In this document: piece after piece, positions 53,973-63,901 of the stretch
Layout of the letters: each line of letters starts with the position of its first letter
How positions within the stretch are numbered: the stretch's first letter is position 1
Assembly: GCA_015057315.1 (NCBI GenBank)
Contig: SVER01000008.1
Span: 39,710-103,709 of the forward strand
DNA from: Pseudobutyrivibrio ruminis
Lineage (GTDB): Bacteria > Bacillota > Clostridia > Lachnospirales > Lachnospiraceae
Reading direction: 5' to 3'
Length of the DNA: 64,000 bases
Made by a program: the position numbers and the translations under genes
Notes under the pieces: model-generated
What the model was told of the DNA's origin: nothing
Database searches by the model: none
The model's input: only the letters and a program-made list of their open reading frames with translations

Positions 53973-55064
53973 ATGAAAGTTGGAATATTAACATTTCATG
54001 CAGTGCAGAATTATGGTGCAATGCTTCAGGCATATGCTTTAAGCGAAACCATAAATGGAATGGGGCATTCGTGTGAGGTTATTGATTATAGAAGCGCATC
54101 AATAGAGAAACAATATAAGCCTATTCAGTTAAAAGAGATTAAGCATCCAAAAGGCTTTTTAAAAAGCTTACCAATGATTAGTCATAAGAAAAAACTACAA
54201 CGAGAAGTAGATGATTTTGTGGCTAACATAATGAGAACATCGAAGAAAAAATATGATTTAAGTAATATTTCGTCATGTGTTGATGACTACGATGTGATAA
54301 TTGTTGGCAGTGATCAAGTTTGGAATTTAAATGCAAGTGGTGGAGATACTACATATTTATTAGATTTTGTTAGTGATGACAAAAAACGAGCTAGCTACGC
54401 TGCGAGTATTTCAGTGAAAGATCCTGATGATGAGTATAAGTCGCTTTTAAAGAATCAGTTATCGCGTTACAAGTTTATTTCTGTTAGAGAAACTGATGCC
54501 AAAGATTTGCTTGAAGAATTGTTGACAAGGGATATATATGTGACAATTGATCCTACATTATTAATTGATAGTGAAAAATGGATTAATATTTCTCAGGATA
54601 CTGATGAGCAAGATTATATTTTGCTGTATATGATGACAGTTAATGCTGACTTAAGAAAATACGCTACGGAATTATCTCGCCGTAAGGGCCTTCCAGTTAA
54701 GTATGTTAGTTTATATGAACCAAAAGCTGAGGGGTGCGAGATGGTTTTTGCACCATCGGTTATTGATTGGATAAATTTGCATAGAAATGCCAAGTATGTA
54801 GTTACAAATTCATTTCACGGCATGGTGTTCTCCATAGTTTTCCAAAAGAAATTTGCTTACGGACTAACAAAGAATGCTGGTAAAAATACTAGATTAAGTA
54901 ATTTGTTGGAGCAAATAGGAATTGGTGATAGAGTGGCAAATATTGACGATTTAGATAAAATTGATACTCCAATAGACTATGAAAGTGTTGAAAACAAATT
55001 AGTGGATTTAAGAGACGGAAGTATGAATTATCTAAAAATGGTACTAGCTGAAGGTGATAAGTAA
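53973..55064 (+). CDS. Polysaccharide pyruvyl transferase family protein (second)
   Basis: A 363-residue PF04230 protein: TFHAVQNYGAMLQAYALSE, IIVGSDQVWNL, FISVRETDAKD, TIDPTLLID, VTNSFHGMVFS. Shares the motifs of the other two copies but diverges in between, suggesting a distinct acceptor. GAGAGGGAA precedes the ATG. Confidence 0.9.
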   Translation: MKVGILTFHAVQNYGAMLQAYALSETINGMGHSCEVIDYRSASIEKQYKPIQLKEIKHPKGFLKSLPMISHKKKLQREVDDFVANIMRTSKKKYDLSNISSCVDDYDVIIVGSDQVWNLNASGGDTTYLLDFVSDDKKRASYAASISVKDPDDEYKSLLKNQLSRYKFISVRETDAKDLLEELLTRDIYVTIDPTLLIDSEKWINISQDTDEQDYILLYMMTVNADLRKYATELSRRKGLPVKYVSLYEPKAEGCEMVFAPSVIDWINLHRNAKYVVTNSFHGMVFSIVFQKKFAYGLTKNAGKNTRLSNLLEQIGIGDRVANIDDLDKIDTPIDYESVENKLVDLRDGSMNYLKMVLAEGDK

Positions 55065-55065
55065 A

Positions 55066-55944
55066 ATGAAACACGCATATTTAGTTATTGCACATAATCA
55101 ATTTGAGTTGCTTAAAGAATTAGTTTTATTACTTGAGTCTCAATCAGATAACGATTTTTATATCCATATTGACAAGAAAGCAAATGTAGAAGATTTTACT
55201 AAATTGCTTGATTTGGAAAAGTATACGAATATTCATATCATTCAGAAACATAGTGTGACTTGGGGAGGGCATTCACAAATTGAATGTGAGTTAACCCTGC
55301 TTGAAGCAGCATTATCATCAGATACTGAGTATGATTATTTGCACATCATATCAGGTGTAGACTTGCCAGTAAAATCGATGGAATATGTAAATGATTTCTT
55401 TGAAAAAAATAAAGGTAAAGAGTTCCTCTATTTTGACGTATATCAGGATAGGAAAAATATCTTTTCAAGGTGTAAAGAGTATCATTTATTTCAAGAAAAG
55501 CTTGGAAGAAAAGAAGAAGGGCTTCTCTATAATATTGAACGGTATTTTATCCATTTACAGAAAAAACTACATGTTAATAGGGTTAAAAATATTGAGCAAT
55601 ACCTTGGAAAAGGTGCCAATTGGGTAACCATTACTTCTGGATTTGCTGAGTATGTTGTTAGAAATAAGAAGATTATAAAGAAATACTTCTGGCATACAAG
55701 ATGTGCTGATGAGGTGTTTATGCATACTTTATTCAATATGTCACCATATAAGGAAAATTTGTATATTCCTGGGGAAGACGAAGGAATAAAATATACAAAT
55801 ATGGTATATACGGACTGGGAAAGAGGAAACCCATATATATTGCAAGATGAGGATATTGATAGCTTAATAAAGTCGCCATATTTGTTTGCAAGAAAATTTG
55901 ATAATAATATTTCAATTGAAAGGTTAAAGGAGAAAATTTTATGA
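55066..55944 (+). CDS. GT14 core-2/I-branching-type beta-1,6-N-acetylglucosaminyltransferase
   Basis: A 292-residue protein of the GT14 family: KHAYLVIAHNQFELLKEL, FYIHIDKKANV, HIISGVDLPVKS, GKGANWVTITSGF and CADEVFMHT are all family features. It would add a branching sugar. I chose ATG 55066 behind GAAGGTG, just after the previous stop. It overlaps the next gene by 4 nt (ATGA). Confidence 0.9.
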   Translation: MKHAYLVIAHNQFELLKELVLLLESQSDNDFYIHIDKKANVEDFTKLLDLEKYTNIHIIQKHSVTWGGHSQIECELTLLEAALSSDTEYDYLHIISGVDLPVKSMEYVNDFFEKNKGKEFLYFDVYQDRKNIFSRCKEYHLFQEKLGRKEEGLLYNIERYFIHLQKKLHVNRVKNIEQYLGKGANWVTITSGFAEYVVRNKKIIKKYFWHTRCADEVFMHTLFNMSPYKENLYIPGEDEGIKYTNMVYTDWERGNPYILQDEDIDSLIKSPYLFARKFDNNISIERLKEKIL

Positions 55945-57068
55945 GAATAGGAATAATGACATTTCATGCATCGCATAACTGTGGGTCAATGTTACAGGCT
56001 TATGCATTACAGCATACATTGAAGGAAAAGTACAATGCAGATGTGGAGTTAATTGATTTTGCTAATGCTGGTTCTAGAAATATGTATTCTATGATAGATT
56101 TAAGACTTAAGAAGGATGCTATCAAGAACAATATTAATAATATTCGATATCGCAAAGTATTAAAGCAGTACCATGCTGAGTATGAAGATTTTAAGAATAA
56201 ATATTTAATTACATCAAAGAAGAGCTATCATTCCGTTAATGAATTGGTAGGAGTTGAAAAGGACTACGATTTATTGATATCTGGTGGCGATCAGGTTTGG
56301 AATGTACGCTGTCCAGATGCTGATGAAGCGTATTATTTAAGCTTTGCTAAGAATGTGCGAAAGGTATCATATTCTCCTAGTTTGGGAGGCGTAAATATTA
56401 ATGAGGCAGGCGTAGACTTAGACAAGTACCGTGAATATTTAGCAGATTATGAGCAGGTATCAGTTCGTGAGCCTAATGGACAAAAATGGTTAAAGGAATT
56501 AACAGGTAATGAGTATAAAATTGTTGCGGATCCTGTTTTCTTGCTTTCCCAGGAAGACTGGACAGAACAGTTTGAATTACCAGAAATTGGAGAGAAATTT
56601 ATCTTTAACTACGCATTTTTCCACAACAGAGTAGATGCTAATACAGCTATGCAAAAAATTTCTCAAGAGACTGGTATGCCAGTTTATGTGATGGATACAA
56701 AGTCTTGGACATTATATCATTTGGATCAGTACGGCATTAAGAAGTATGGTCATACTGGTCCTATAGCATTCTTGACATTAATGAAGAATGCAGAATTGGT
56801 TTTAACTCAGTCATTCCATGGAACAGTATTTTCAGCATTGTTCCATAAGACATTCTGGTCATACCGCAATCCATATGCTGGTAAAAAGCCAAGTGATGAT
56901 AGAGCAACAGCTATATTGGAACAGCTTGGTTTGTTAGACAGATATGTAGTTATAGATGAATTACCAAGCATGGATTATATGAAGAAAATTGATTATTCAT
57001 CTACAGATGGAAAAATTGAAAAATTACGAGAGGATGCTTTCGCATATATTGATTCTTTTATGAATTAG
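55941..57068 (+). CDS. Polysaccharide pyruvyl transferase family protein (third)
   Basis: A 375-residue PF04230 protein: TFHASHNCGSMLQAYALQ, LISGGDQVWNVR (Gly replaces the Ser of the other copies), VSVREPNGQKW, IVADPVFLLS, LTQSFHGTVFS. Translationally coupled to the GT14 gene. Confidence 0.9.
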   Translation: MRIGIMTFHASHNCGSMLQAYALQHTLKEKYNADVELIDFANAGSRNMYSMIDLRLKKDAIKNNINNIRYRKVLKQYHAEYEDFKNKYLITSKKSYHSVNELVGVEKDYDLLISGGDQVWNVRCPDADEAYYLSFAKNVRKVSYSPSLGGVNINEAGVDLDKYREYLADYEQVSVREPNGQKWLKELTGNEYKIVADPVFLLSQEDWTEQFELPEIGEKFIFNYAFFHNRVDANTAMQKISQETGMPVYVMDTKSWTLYHLDQYGIKKYGHTGPIAFLTLMKNAELVLTQSFHGTVFSALFHKTFWSYRNPYAGKKPSDDRATAILEQLGLLDRYVVIDELPSMDYMKKIDYSSTDGKIEKLREDAFAYIDSFMN

Positions 57069-57084
57069 AGCGAAGGAAAAAAAT

Positions 57085-58575
57085 ATGAAAATTAATAGAA
57101 CAGGGGCTGCTGTGCAATTATCAGGAATGATGATTGTTACTTTAATTACGCAGTTTTTATCTATATATAAATCTGCTATTATTGCAGCAAATTTCGGTGT
57201 ATCCGTTGAGATGGATGCATATCATTTTGCTAATAATTTAAGTACATTTTTCTTAACCTTTATTGGCACAGGTGTTACAACTGTTATTATTCCTGCATAT
57301 GTTAAGAAGCTTGATAGAAAAGCTATAGATAGTTTTATTACTATCATCTTTGGCGTTGTTGGAATATTATTGTTGGGCGTATATATTTTTAGAGGACAGC
57401 TTGTTGAGATTCTGGTAGATCGAGATGCCACATTTAATAATTTTGTATGTGAATTTATGATGCTGACAATGTGGATACAGATTTTACCAGCTATCCTAAG
57501 TGTTACCACAGCATACTATCAATGTATAAATCATTTTGTTATACCTAAAACTGTGTTGATGCTTTCGAATGTAGGTATTATTGCTACTCTTGTACTTTAT
57601 AAGAGTTTTACAGTACAGCAATATTTATTAGTACTTTTAGGCGGAGCCTTTTTCCAATTTATTGTTGATATTCTAATTGTAGTAAAACTTGGATTTAGGT
57701 TTAGACCTGCATTATGTCTTAAGAGTCCGGTGTTACGAGAAATGTTAAAAATCTTTTTACCAACAATTTTTAGTACTGGTATATATAAGATAAATACGAT
57801 GGTTGATGCTTTATTATCTTCGAATATTGGAGAGGGACAGCTCACTATTTTGTCTTATGCAGATAATATTGTTGGTATGATTAATACGTTGATAATTGGC
57901 AATCTGACAATATATGTTTACCCTAAAATCGTTGAAAAAGTTAGGATTAGTCAGGAAGAATGCCAAAGAAGTTTATGGAGATATTCCATTGCCTTCCATG
58001 CAGTTGTATGTTTAATTGTTGTTGGATTTGTAGGATGTGGAAGAGAGTTTATTGGAATCTTATATGAGCACGGCAGATTTACTGCTAAGGCTGCTGATTC
58101 AGTATATTTATGTATGTGTATTTATGTATTTGGTCAGCAGACAAATATAATTCGAGACTTGATTTACAGATATTTCTATACGAATAAAAACACAAAGAGT
58201 ACAGTTGCAAATGGTCTGATTACTAGCATTACCAATATTGTTGTAAGTATTATTCTTGTAAAACCATTGGGTGTGTATGGTATTATTCTGGGAACTGTTA
58301 TAGCTGGTGTTGTTTCGTTAGTAATGATTACTTTACGAATGAGAAGTTTCTTTGGATTTTTAATACCAATGAGAAAGATTATTATGGAATTTTTCAAAAC
58401 TGAGATATGTACTATTGTTGGAATATTGATTGTACTATTGGCAAAGGTTTTGATTCCAAACATTAATATTTTTGTATCATTCTTCTTATTTGGAATGATT
58501 AGTTGCATTGTTTATGTTTTGTGCCTGTTTTTATTGCGTAGTAAAGTGATTGACTATGTTAAGAAAAAAGATTAG
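57085..58575 (+). CDS. MurJ/MVF-type lipid-linked glycan flippase
   Basis: A 496-residue protein with ~14 membrane helices. The N-terminal SIYKSAIIAANFGVSVEMDAYHFA and TGVTTVIIPAY match the MurJ/MviN superfamily, different from the Wzx-type protein at 13427. It likely exports the repeat unit of the second locus. GCGAAGGAA precedes the ATG. Confidence 0.88.
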   Translation: MKINRTGAAVQLSGMMIVTLITQFLSIYKSAIIAANFGVSVEMDAYHFANNLSTFFLTFIGTGVTTVIIPAYVKKLDRKAIDSFITIIFGVVGILLLGVYIFRGQLVEILVDRDATFNNFVCEFMMLTMWIQILPAILSVTTAYYQCINHFVIPKTVLMLSNVGIIATLVLYKSFTVQQYLLVLLGGAFFQFIVDILIVVKLGFRFRPALCLKSPVLREMLKIFLPTIFSTGIYKINTMVDALLSSNIGEGQLTILSYADNIVGMINTLIIGNLTIYVYPKIVEKVRISQEECQRSLWRYSIAFHAVVCLIVVGFVGCGREFIGILYEHGRFTAKAADSVYLCMCIYVFGQQTNIIRDLIYRYFYTNKNTKSTVANGLITSITNIVVSIILVKPLGVYGIILGTVIAGVVSLVMITLRMRSFFGFLIPMRKIIMEFFKTEICTIVGILIVLLAKVLIPNINIFVSFFLFGMISCIVYVLCLFLLRSKVIDYVKKKD

Positions 58576-58625
58576 GCGCAATAAGCAAAAATGTCTATTC
58601 AAAAGTTAAGGATAAATTTTATACT

Positions 58626-59789
58626 ATGAATTATTTTGAAGATGGTAATAAACAGCATTGTAATGGATGCTCCTTATGTGAAGCGATGTGTCCCCAAAAT
58701 TGTATTTCGATGCAGGAAGACTACCTGGGATTTTTATATCCTGTTATAGATAAGGATAAATGTATTAATTGTAAAAAATGCGAACGAATATGTAGTAATG
58801 TTTGTGTTGAATACAATAGTCCAGGAGCTGCTTATGCAGTAGTTAATAAGAATAAGGATGACTTAAAGAAGAGCGCTTCTGGAGGCATGTACTTGGTATT
58901 AGCAAAACATGTTATAAGCCAGGGTGGAGTTGTTTGTGGGGTCCGTAATGATTCAAAGTTAAATGCGGTTTTTGATGTTGCGGAAACAATAGATGACTGC
59001 TATAAGTTTTGTGGATCAAAATATGTTCGTGCTGAAATAAATGATATTTATTCAAAGATAAAAGCATACTTAGATAGTGGAAGATTAGTATTGTTTGTAG
59101 GAACATCTTGTCAGACTAATGCTGTTAAGATTCTTTCTAAGAAGTATGATAACATTTTATTATGCGATATTATTTGTCATGCAAATCCATCTCCAAAGAT
59201 ATATAAAATGTATCTAAAGGCTATGGAAAATAAGATTGGTTCTGAAGTTATTAATATTGAATTTAGAACTAAATCAAATGGATGGAGAGATCAGACTCCA
59301 TTACTGACATTTAAGAACGGTGAAAAAATATATGATGCAATATATTTTAAAGCTTTCGTTAAAGAATTGATATCCAGAGACTCTTGCACAGATTGTAAAT
59401 TCGCTGACATCAAAAGAATTTCTGATATTACAATAGCTGATTTGTGGGGCGGGAACGAAATCCTTCAGAACAACGATAAGTATGATTGCGATGAAGGTCT
59501 TTCGCTTGTGCTGGTAAATTCTGAAAGAGGTGCAAGATATTTTGCCGAGGTTAAAGATAATATTAATGTCGAACCAATTGATTACGTCAAAGCTCTTTCA
59601 TATAATCACGATCATAATGTTCCGACTAATAAGTATAAAAATAGATTTTTGAGCGGTATTGAAAGTGGCAAAATATCTGAACAAAATATATATCAATATA
59701 TGGAAAAGTATACTCGTCCAGCATTTGTTATGAGAACAAGAATTTTTTTGGGTAAAGTAAAAAGAGCAATCTTGCGGAGGGGGAAATAA
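58626..59789 (+). CDS. FrhB-like iron-sulfur protein (second)
   Basis: A 387-residue paralogue of the protein at 49451. Two cluster motifs (CNGCSLCEAMCP; CINCKKCERICS, where Pro is lost in the second), then SASGGMYLVLAKHVI, KFCGSKYVRA, GTSCQTNAV, ICHANPSPKIY, a Cys pair in SCTDCKFA and SDITIADLWG. Function as for the first copy is unknown. There is no clear ribosome site before the ATG. Confidence 0.88.
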   Translation: MNYFEDGNKQHCNGCSLCEAMCPQNCISMQEDYLGFLYPVIDKDKCINCKKCERICSNVCVEYNSPGAAYAVVNKNKDDLKKSASGGMYLVLAKHVISQGGVVCGVRNDSKLNAVFDVAETIDDCYKFCGSKYVRAEINDIYSKIKAYLDSGRLVLFVGTSCQTNAVKILSKKYDNILLCDIICHANPSPKIYKMYLKAMENKIGSEVINIEFRTKSNGWRDQTPLLTFKNGEKIYDAIYFKAFVKELISRDSCTDCKFADIKRISDITIADLWGGNEILQNNDKYDCDEGLSLVLVNSERGARYFAEVKDNINVEPIDYVKALSYNHDHNVPTNKYKNRFLSGIESGKISEQNIYQYMEKYTRPAFVMRTRIFLGKVKRAILRRGK

Positions 59790-60827
59790 TTGCAAATGAA
59801 AAATGAGATAAATAAAAAAGCAATATCAGGAATGAAATTTCTGGCAATAATTGGTATGATTTTTTACCATTCAGGGTTTAATAAAATACCTGGTTATGGT
59901 GCTTTTGCATGTATGTTTTTCTTTATGATTTCAGGGTTTACAACCGGTTATTATAGAATTAACAACTGGGATTTATCTTCGGATTCTATTTTGAATTATT
60001 ATAGTAAAAAAATTAAAAGTATTAGTTGGATTTATTACTTTACTTTTATCATAATGATTCCTTATACAATGAAGGAGATAGACTCTATAGAACAAGTAAA
60101 AGAAGCAATTTGCAATGGAATGATGCATTTATTATTTATACAATGCTGGTTCCCAGATATACACTATAAATTTAATGCAGTAGCTTGGTTTTCTAGTGCT
60201 ATATTATTCTGTTATTTACTTACTCCAGTGCTGGTATCTTTTGCTAGAAAGGTCAATAAAGTAAGTAAGGCATTTGTGATAGTTGGATTATGTATCCTTT
60301 TACATTTCTTTCTTGAATATTGTTCTATACAGTATCCTGATGTATTTGGTTATAGTATGCATACTAATCCCTTTATAAGATGCTTAGAGTATTATATGGG
60401 TATGATATTATCTGTTATTTATTCTTCGATATCTAACAAAAGAAATAGTTTTGCGCTCTACTCAGTATTCGAAGGCATATCGTTATTCCTGGTATTAGGC
60501 TCAACTTATTTATTTTTGTCATTAGGATATAAGAGTATTGTTCTGGTTCCTATGTTGATCTTGGTTTATGTTTATTCACTTGGATATGGTGTTTTGAGTA
60601 AGATTTTATCTTGTGATTTGTTTAAAATAAGCTTTTTACAATCTGAGATTTATCTTCTTCATTATCCAGTAATAGAATATAGTGGTTTCGTGCTTAGACG
60701 TATTAATATAGGCCTACTTAAGATAAAGGGTGTTGAGGCTCTATGTTATGTAATATTTACTATTATAGCAGCATATATAGTTCATTCTTGCTGGGGAAGA
60801 ATATGCAAGAGAAAAGCTGCGAATTAA
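59790..60827 (+). CDS. Acyltransferase 3 family membrane protein (third)
   Basis: A 345-residue protein with ~10 membrane helices: KAISGMKFLAIIGMIFYHSG with the catalytic His, then FMISGFTTGYY. The TTG start is 6 nt after GGAGGGGG; ATG 59796 is the alternative. It follows the FrhB-like gene directly and is last before the terminator. Confidence 0.86.
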   Translation: MQMKNEINKKAISGMKFLAIIGMIFYHSGFNKIPGYGAFACMFFFMISGFTTGYYRINNWDLSSDSILNYYSKKIKSISWIYYFTFIIMIPYTMKEIDSIEQVKEAICNGMMHLLFIQCWFPDIHYKFNAVAWFSSAILFCYLLTPVLVSFARKVNKVSKAFVIVGLCILLHFFLEYCSIQYPDVFGYSMHTNPFIRCLEYYMGMILSVIYSSISNKRNSFALYSVFEGISLFLVLGSTYLFLSLGYKSIVLVPMLILVYVYSLGYGVLSKILSCDLFKISFLQSEIYLLHYPVIEYSGFVLRRINIGLLKIKGVEALCYVIFTIIAAYIVHSCWGRICKRKAAN

Positions 60828-60847
60828 ATAATTGATAGAATAAATAT

Positions 60848-60895
60848 AAAAAGAAGCTGTTGTTGATTTGGAATAAATCAGCAACAGCTTCTTTT
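60848..60895. terminator. Bidirectional terminator ending the second locus
   Basis: A ~20-bp stem begins AAAAGAAGCTGTTG and ends CAACAGCTTCTTTT, with one G-U pair and a short loop; A and T runs serve both strands. It separates the locus from the convergent secreted-protein genes. Confidence 0.93.
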
Positions 60896-60914
60896 GTTAT
60901 CAGATTATAGTGAA

Positions 60915-62384
60915 TTATTTTAATACGGTATCGCTAGTATAATTGGTAGTAAAATAATCGTTAATAATTCTGTATTCATCCATATTTATTAATGAATAAT
61001 CGATCTGAGAAGAATCTCCAGTATGATTTTGCGGATTCTTTATTGCAGCTTTTGTATCAGTGGCTTGAAGAAGATTATTATTAAAAACATAAGGGTGTGC
61101 AGCGGAGTCATATGCATAGTTAATAGCATATCTTTCTGTTTTATAGCCAATATTATTTTTTATCAGGATATTATCCTGATTATTATCGCAATACCAAAGA
61201 CAAAGATATGATGTGCAGTCATTACTATATTTTGTCAAGCGATAGCCATCAGTGATATCCTTTATATCAAAGAATATGTTGTTTGAAACAACAATATCAT
61301 GAATGGAACAATTTAGTCCTGATTGAAAACATTCAAATCCATAGTTACAACGATCAACATAGTTATTAATGAAGTAAATTTGGTAGGCATCTTTTTTTTG
61401 CGAATCATCTATTTGTACGGTTAAGCCTGCATCAAAACAATTGCTTACAGTATTATTAGCAATAATTATATCGTGGGAGTCTGTTGCCCATACCTGAATT
61501 CCGTTTCCGTATTTTACTCCAGTAGAAGTGTGTATAGCACCGCCTATATCGTGCACAAAACAATTATTTACCAAAAGATTTGAATAGGATACAATGCTTA
61601 TTCCATGGTATCCGCATCCATATATTTCCAGATTTTCAATACTACATTTTGATCCGTTATTTAAGAAAAAACCATTGCTTGTTTGTGAATATTTAAATTT
61701 TTTACCAATAATATCACTAGATGATTTTAGATATAATATTCCACTTGCAGAATCCACCCAATATTCACCGTCATTATTTAATGAATTAGTAAGCATTTTT
61801 TTCCAATATTGGGTTCCATCAATTGCTATCCATCCCGTATCCTTAGTATTCCCATTAAGTTTTAGACAGTATATATTTTTTGAAGAATCAAATATCTGGA
61901 AAGAATTCGATGATTGTTGCAAGAAGGAAATATGAGCTTTTTGCTTGTCTCCATAAGTGGAGATTCTTATATTAGAGCCTACCTGGATTGATTTATCCAT
62001 GTAAAATGTATCGCCAGCCTTAAGAAGAACAGTATAATTCCCAGATTCAATGAAAGGAACAGGATTCTTCTTAGGTGAATTGGCAGAAAGACCATTATTG
62101 GAATCTTTTCCTGAAGTTGAAAAATATATGGTTTTTTCTGGTAAAACTGAGTTTGCAATTTCTTTTATTTTATTATTATACTCTGTAGTTTTATTTCCTT
62201 TATCAAGATATTTATTGATGTGGGAAATAGATTGATTGTCAAGTTGTGAGTAGCTAATCAGGGATTCGGTAGTCAATTCCTTACCATAAATCGAATTATT
62301 ATGATTTAAAAATTTGTCATAAGTAAAAGAACTGATTACAAGTATTACGATAATAAATGGAATAAAGATTATTTTTTTTCTCAT
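60915..62384 (-). CDS. Secreted/anchored right-handed beta-helix protein
   Basis: A 489-residue protein. An N-terminal hydrophobic helix (~4-22) is a signal anchor. From ~95, regular short repeats of the type N-x-I/V-I-x-N-N-x-I (IENLEIYGCGYHG, IIIANNTVSNC, IHDIVVSNNIFFD, ILIKNNIGYK) form a parallel beta-helix as in pectate lyases and polysaccharide lyases or epimerases. It probably binds or cuts an extracellular glycan. No ribosome-site doubt: GGAA lies before the ATG. It is 18 nt downstream of the SGNH gene. Confidence 0.8.
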   Translation of the reverse strand: MRKKIIFIPFIIVILVISSFTYDKFLNHNNSIYGKELTTESLISYSQLDNQSISHINKYLDKGNKTTEYNNKIKEIANSVLPEKTIYFSTSGKDSNNGLSANSPKKNPVPFIESGNYTVLLKAGDTFYMDKSIQVGSNIRISTYGDKQKAHISFLQQSSNSFQIFDSSKNIYCLKLNGNTKDTGWIAIDGTQYWKKMLTNSLNNDGEYWVDSASGILYLKSSSDIIGKKFKYSQTSNGFFLNNGSKCSIENLEIYGCGYHGISIVSYSNLLVNNCFVHDIGGAIHTSTGVKYGNGIQVWATDSHDIIIANNTVSNCFDAGLTVQIDDSQKKDAYQIYFINNYVDRCNYGFECFQSGLNCSIHDIVVSNNIFFDIKDITDGYRLTKYSNDCTSYLCLWYCDNNQDNILIKNNIGYKTERYAINYAYDSAAHPYVFNNNLLQATDTKAAIKNPQNHTGDSSQIDYSLINMDEYRIINDYFTTNYTSDTVLK

Positions 62385-62402
62385 AAAAATTCCTTTTTAA
62401 CA

Positions 62403-63449
62403 TTAAATATATCCTAGTATTTTCAGCCTTTCATATACAAGTCTAGCAATAACCGTATATCCTGCTTTGTTCAGATGAGGATTCCCTTCCTGATTTTTAT
62501 ATGTAAACTCAGCAGGGATAATGTTCTGGTTTAATTTTGAATTAATCAAATCTATTTTTTCAGTAGGTAATCCATTTAAATAACCGTTTTGGTTAGCTAT
62601 AGCAAATGCATTTGCAAACCATTCATTTTCAAGATCGATAAAATGGTTACCGAATTCTGATTGCATTCTTTGTAGATACAAAGTTTTTCTTTCTTTAGCA
62701 GTTTTTCCTTCGACAAAATTTGGTCTATTATAAATCCCAGTATATGGTCCGAGAATGATGTATTTACTACTATCTGAAGTGATCCCAGCCTTTAGCATTT
62801 CTACGTAGTCATCAATAGTAATGTCTTTTTTGTCGTTAGATCCCGCAAAAATAATAGTTATATCATTATTTTGTGAATTGGATATTAGAACAGGTTTTCC
62901 AGCTGTTATTGTCTGGGTAGTATTATTGGAGTTCTTATATAAGAAAACTTTCCATTGATTATTTCCTATATCTTTGCCAACAGCTGTATATTTTTGTCCG
63001 TCAATGATGACAGGGTTAACATCAGTGCAGGTATAAGTATAGGTAACTGGTACAATCAAATCATTAGAATAAACAGCAGCTATTTTGTCATCGATTGGAC
63101 CAGTAAAACCAGAATCGTTAAAATTTAAATCTTCAGTAACATAGAGTGAAATATTACCAGATCTGGAAATAATAGAGCTGGTTTTTTCGCCTTCATGTCC
63201 AGCATTTTCAACTATAGCATTCACCCCATTGTCTTTTAACATTGTATATAAAATAGACGGATATGTGTCACCACCGTATGATGTCTTATGTGCATCTGAC
63301 ATACCTAACCCAGAGGTAATAGAATCTCCAACGCATTTGATAGTTATTGGAGAAATAGAATTTTGGGCAGAACAATACTGATAGTTAAGAATATTAGCTA
63401 ATAGGCATATAGTAATTGATAATAATGATAGAATTAATGCTTTTTTCAA
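62403..63449 (-). CDS. Secreted SGNH/GDSL hydrolase
   Basis: A 348-residue protein with an N-terminal signal peptide. Block I is IKCVGDSITSG (catalytic Ser), block III IIFAGSNDK and block V GNPHLNKAGY (catalytic His; Asn in place of the usual Asp two or three residues before it). A ~100-residue insertion follows block I. Such enzymes remove acetyl or other esters from glycans, which would oppose the acyltransferases encoded in the nearby locus (inference). GAGGAG precedes the ATG. Confidence 0.85.
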   Translation of the reverse strand: MKKALILSLLSITICLLANILNYQYCSAQNSISPITIKCVGDSITSGLGMSDAHKTSYGGDTYPSILYTMLKDNGVNAIVENAGHEGEKTSSIISRSGNISLYVTEDLNFNDSGFTGPIDDKIAAVYSNDLIVPVTYTYTCTDVNPVIIDGQKYTAVGKDIGNNQWKVFLYKNSNNTTQTITAGKPVLISNSQNNDITIIFAGSNDKKDITIDDYVEMLKAGITSDSSKYIILGPYTGIYNRPNFVEGKTAKERKTLYLQRMQSEFGNHFIDLENEWFANAFAIANQNGYLNGLPTEKIDLINSKLNQNIIPAEFTYKNQEGNPHLNKAGYTVIARLVYERLKILGYI

Positions 63450-63549
63450 ATAAAAATCTCCTCGATAGTTTTAAATAATTGTAACATATTACGCTATATT
63501 GTGACATAGAGTATATCGTCTAAAATAAGAAAAAACAGACATATTTTGT

Positions 63550-63621
63550 TTAAAAATGACAAATTTCGGGTGGAAGCAATCGTCTAAGCATTGCCTCCTT
63601 AAGTTCTGGACTGTATCCCAT
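63550..63621 (-). pseudogene. Truncated transposase N-terminus
   Basis: Reading MGYSPELKEAMLRRLLPPE before running into a stop, this resembles the first residues of IS3-type OrfA/helix-turn-helix transposases. AAGGAG lies before the ATG. Only 23 residues remain. The other sequence from 63450 to 64000 has no supported gene. Confidence 0.6.
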
Positions 63622-63873
63622 GTGAAGCTCCTTCCTGCGATATCTAAAATGATATCACACATAGCTTCAGGCTTCACTGACATCTATTCTGGCACACGGG
63701 GCTGGAAAGAACCTATTAAGTGCTTACAGTGCAACTAATAGTTAAAAGGTTGCACTTACTTTGAGAAATCACTTATCATATTGACAATATTTTTAAATAT
63801 TGCTAGTATTTGAACTGTAAATAATAAAAATGTAGATGATATTCAGTCCTTACCAATATGCTAACTTGAAATT

Positions 63874-63901
63874 GTAAATTCCAGTGAAATGGTAAATTCC
63901 A
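63874..63901. repeat. Short direct repeats, possible IS terminus
   Basis: GTAAATTCCA occurs at 63874-63883 and again at 63892-63901 (with GTGAAATG between them). Repeated TAAATTCC-type motifs are common at ends of IS21-like elements, but no transposase is visible before the window ends. Confidence 0.35.
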
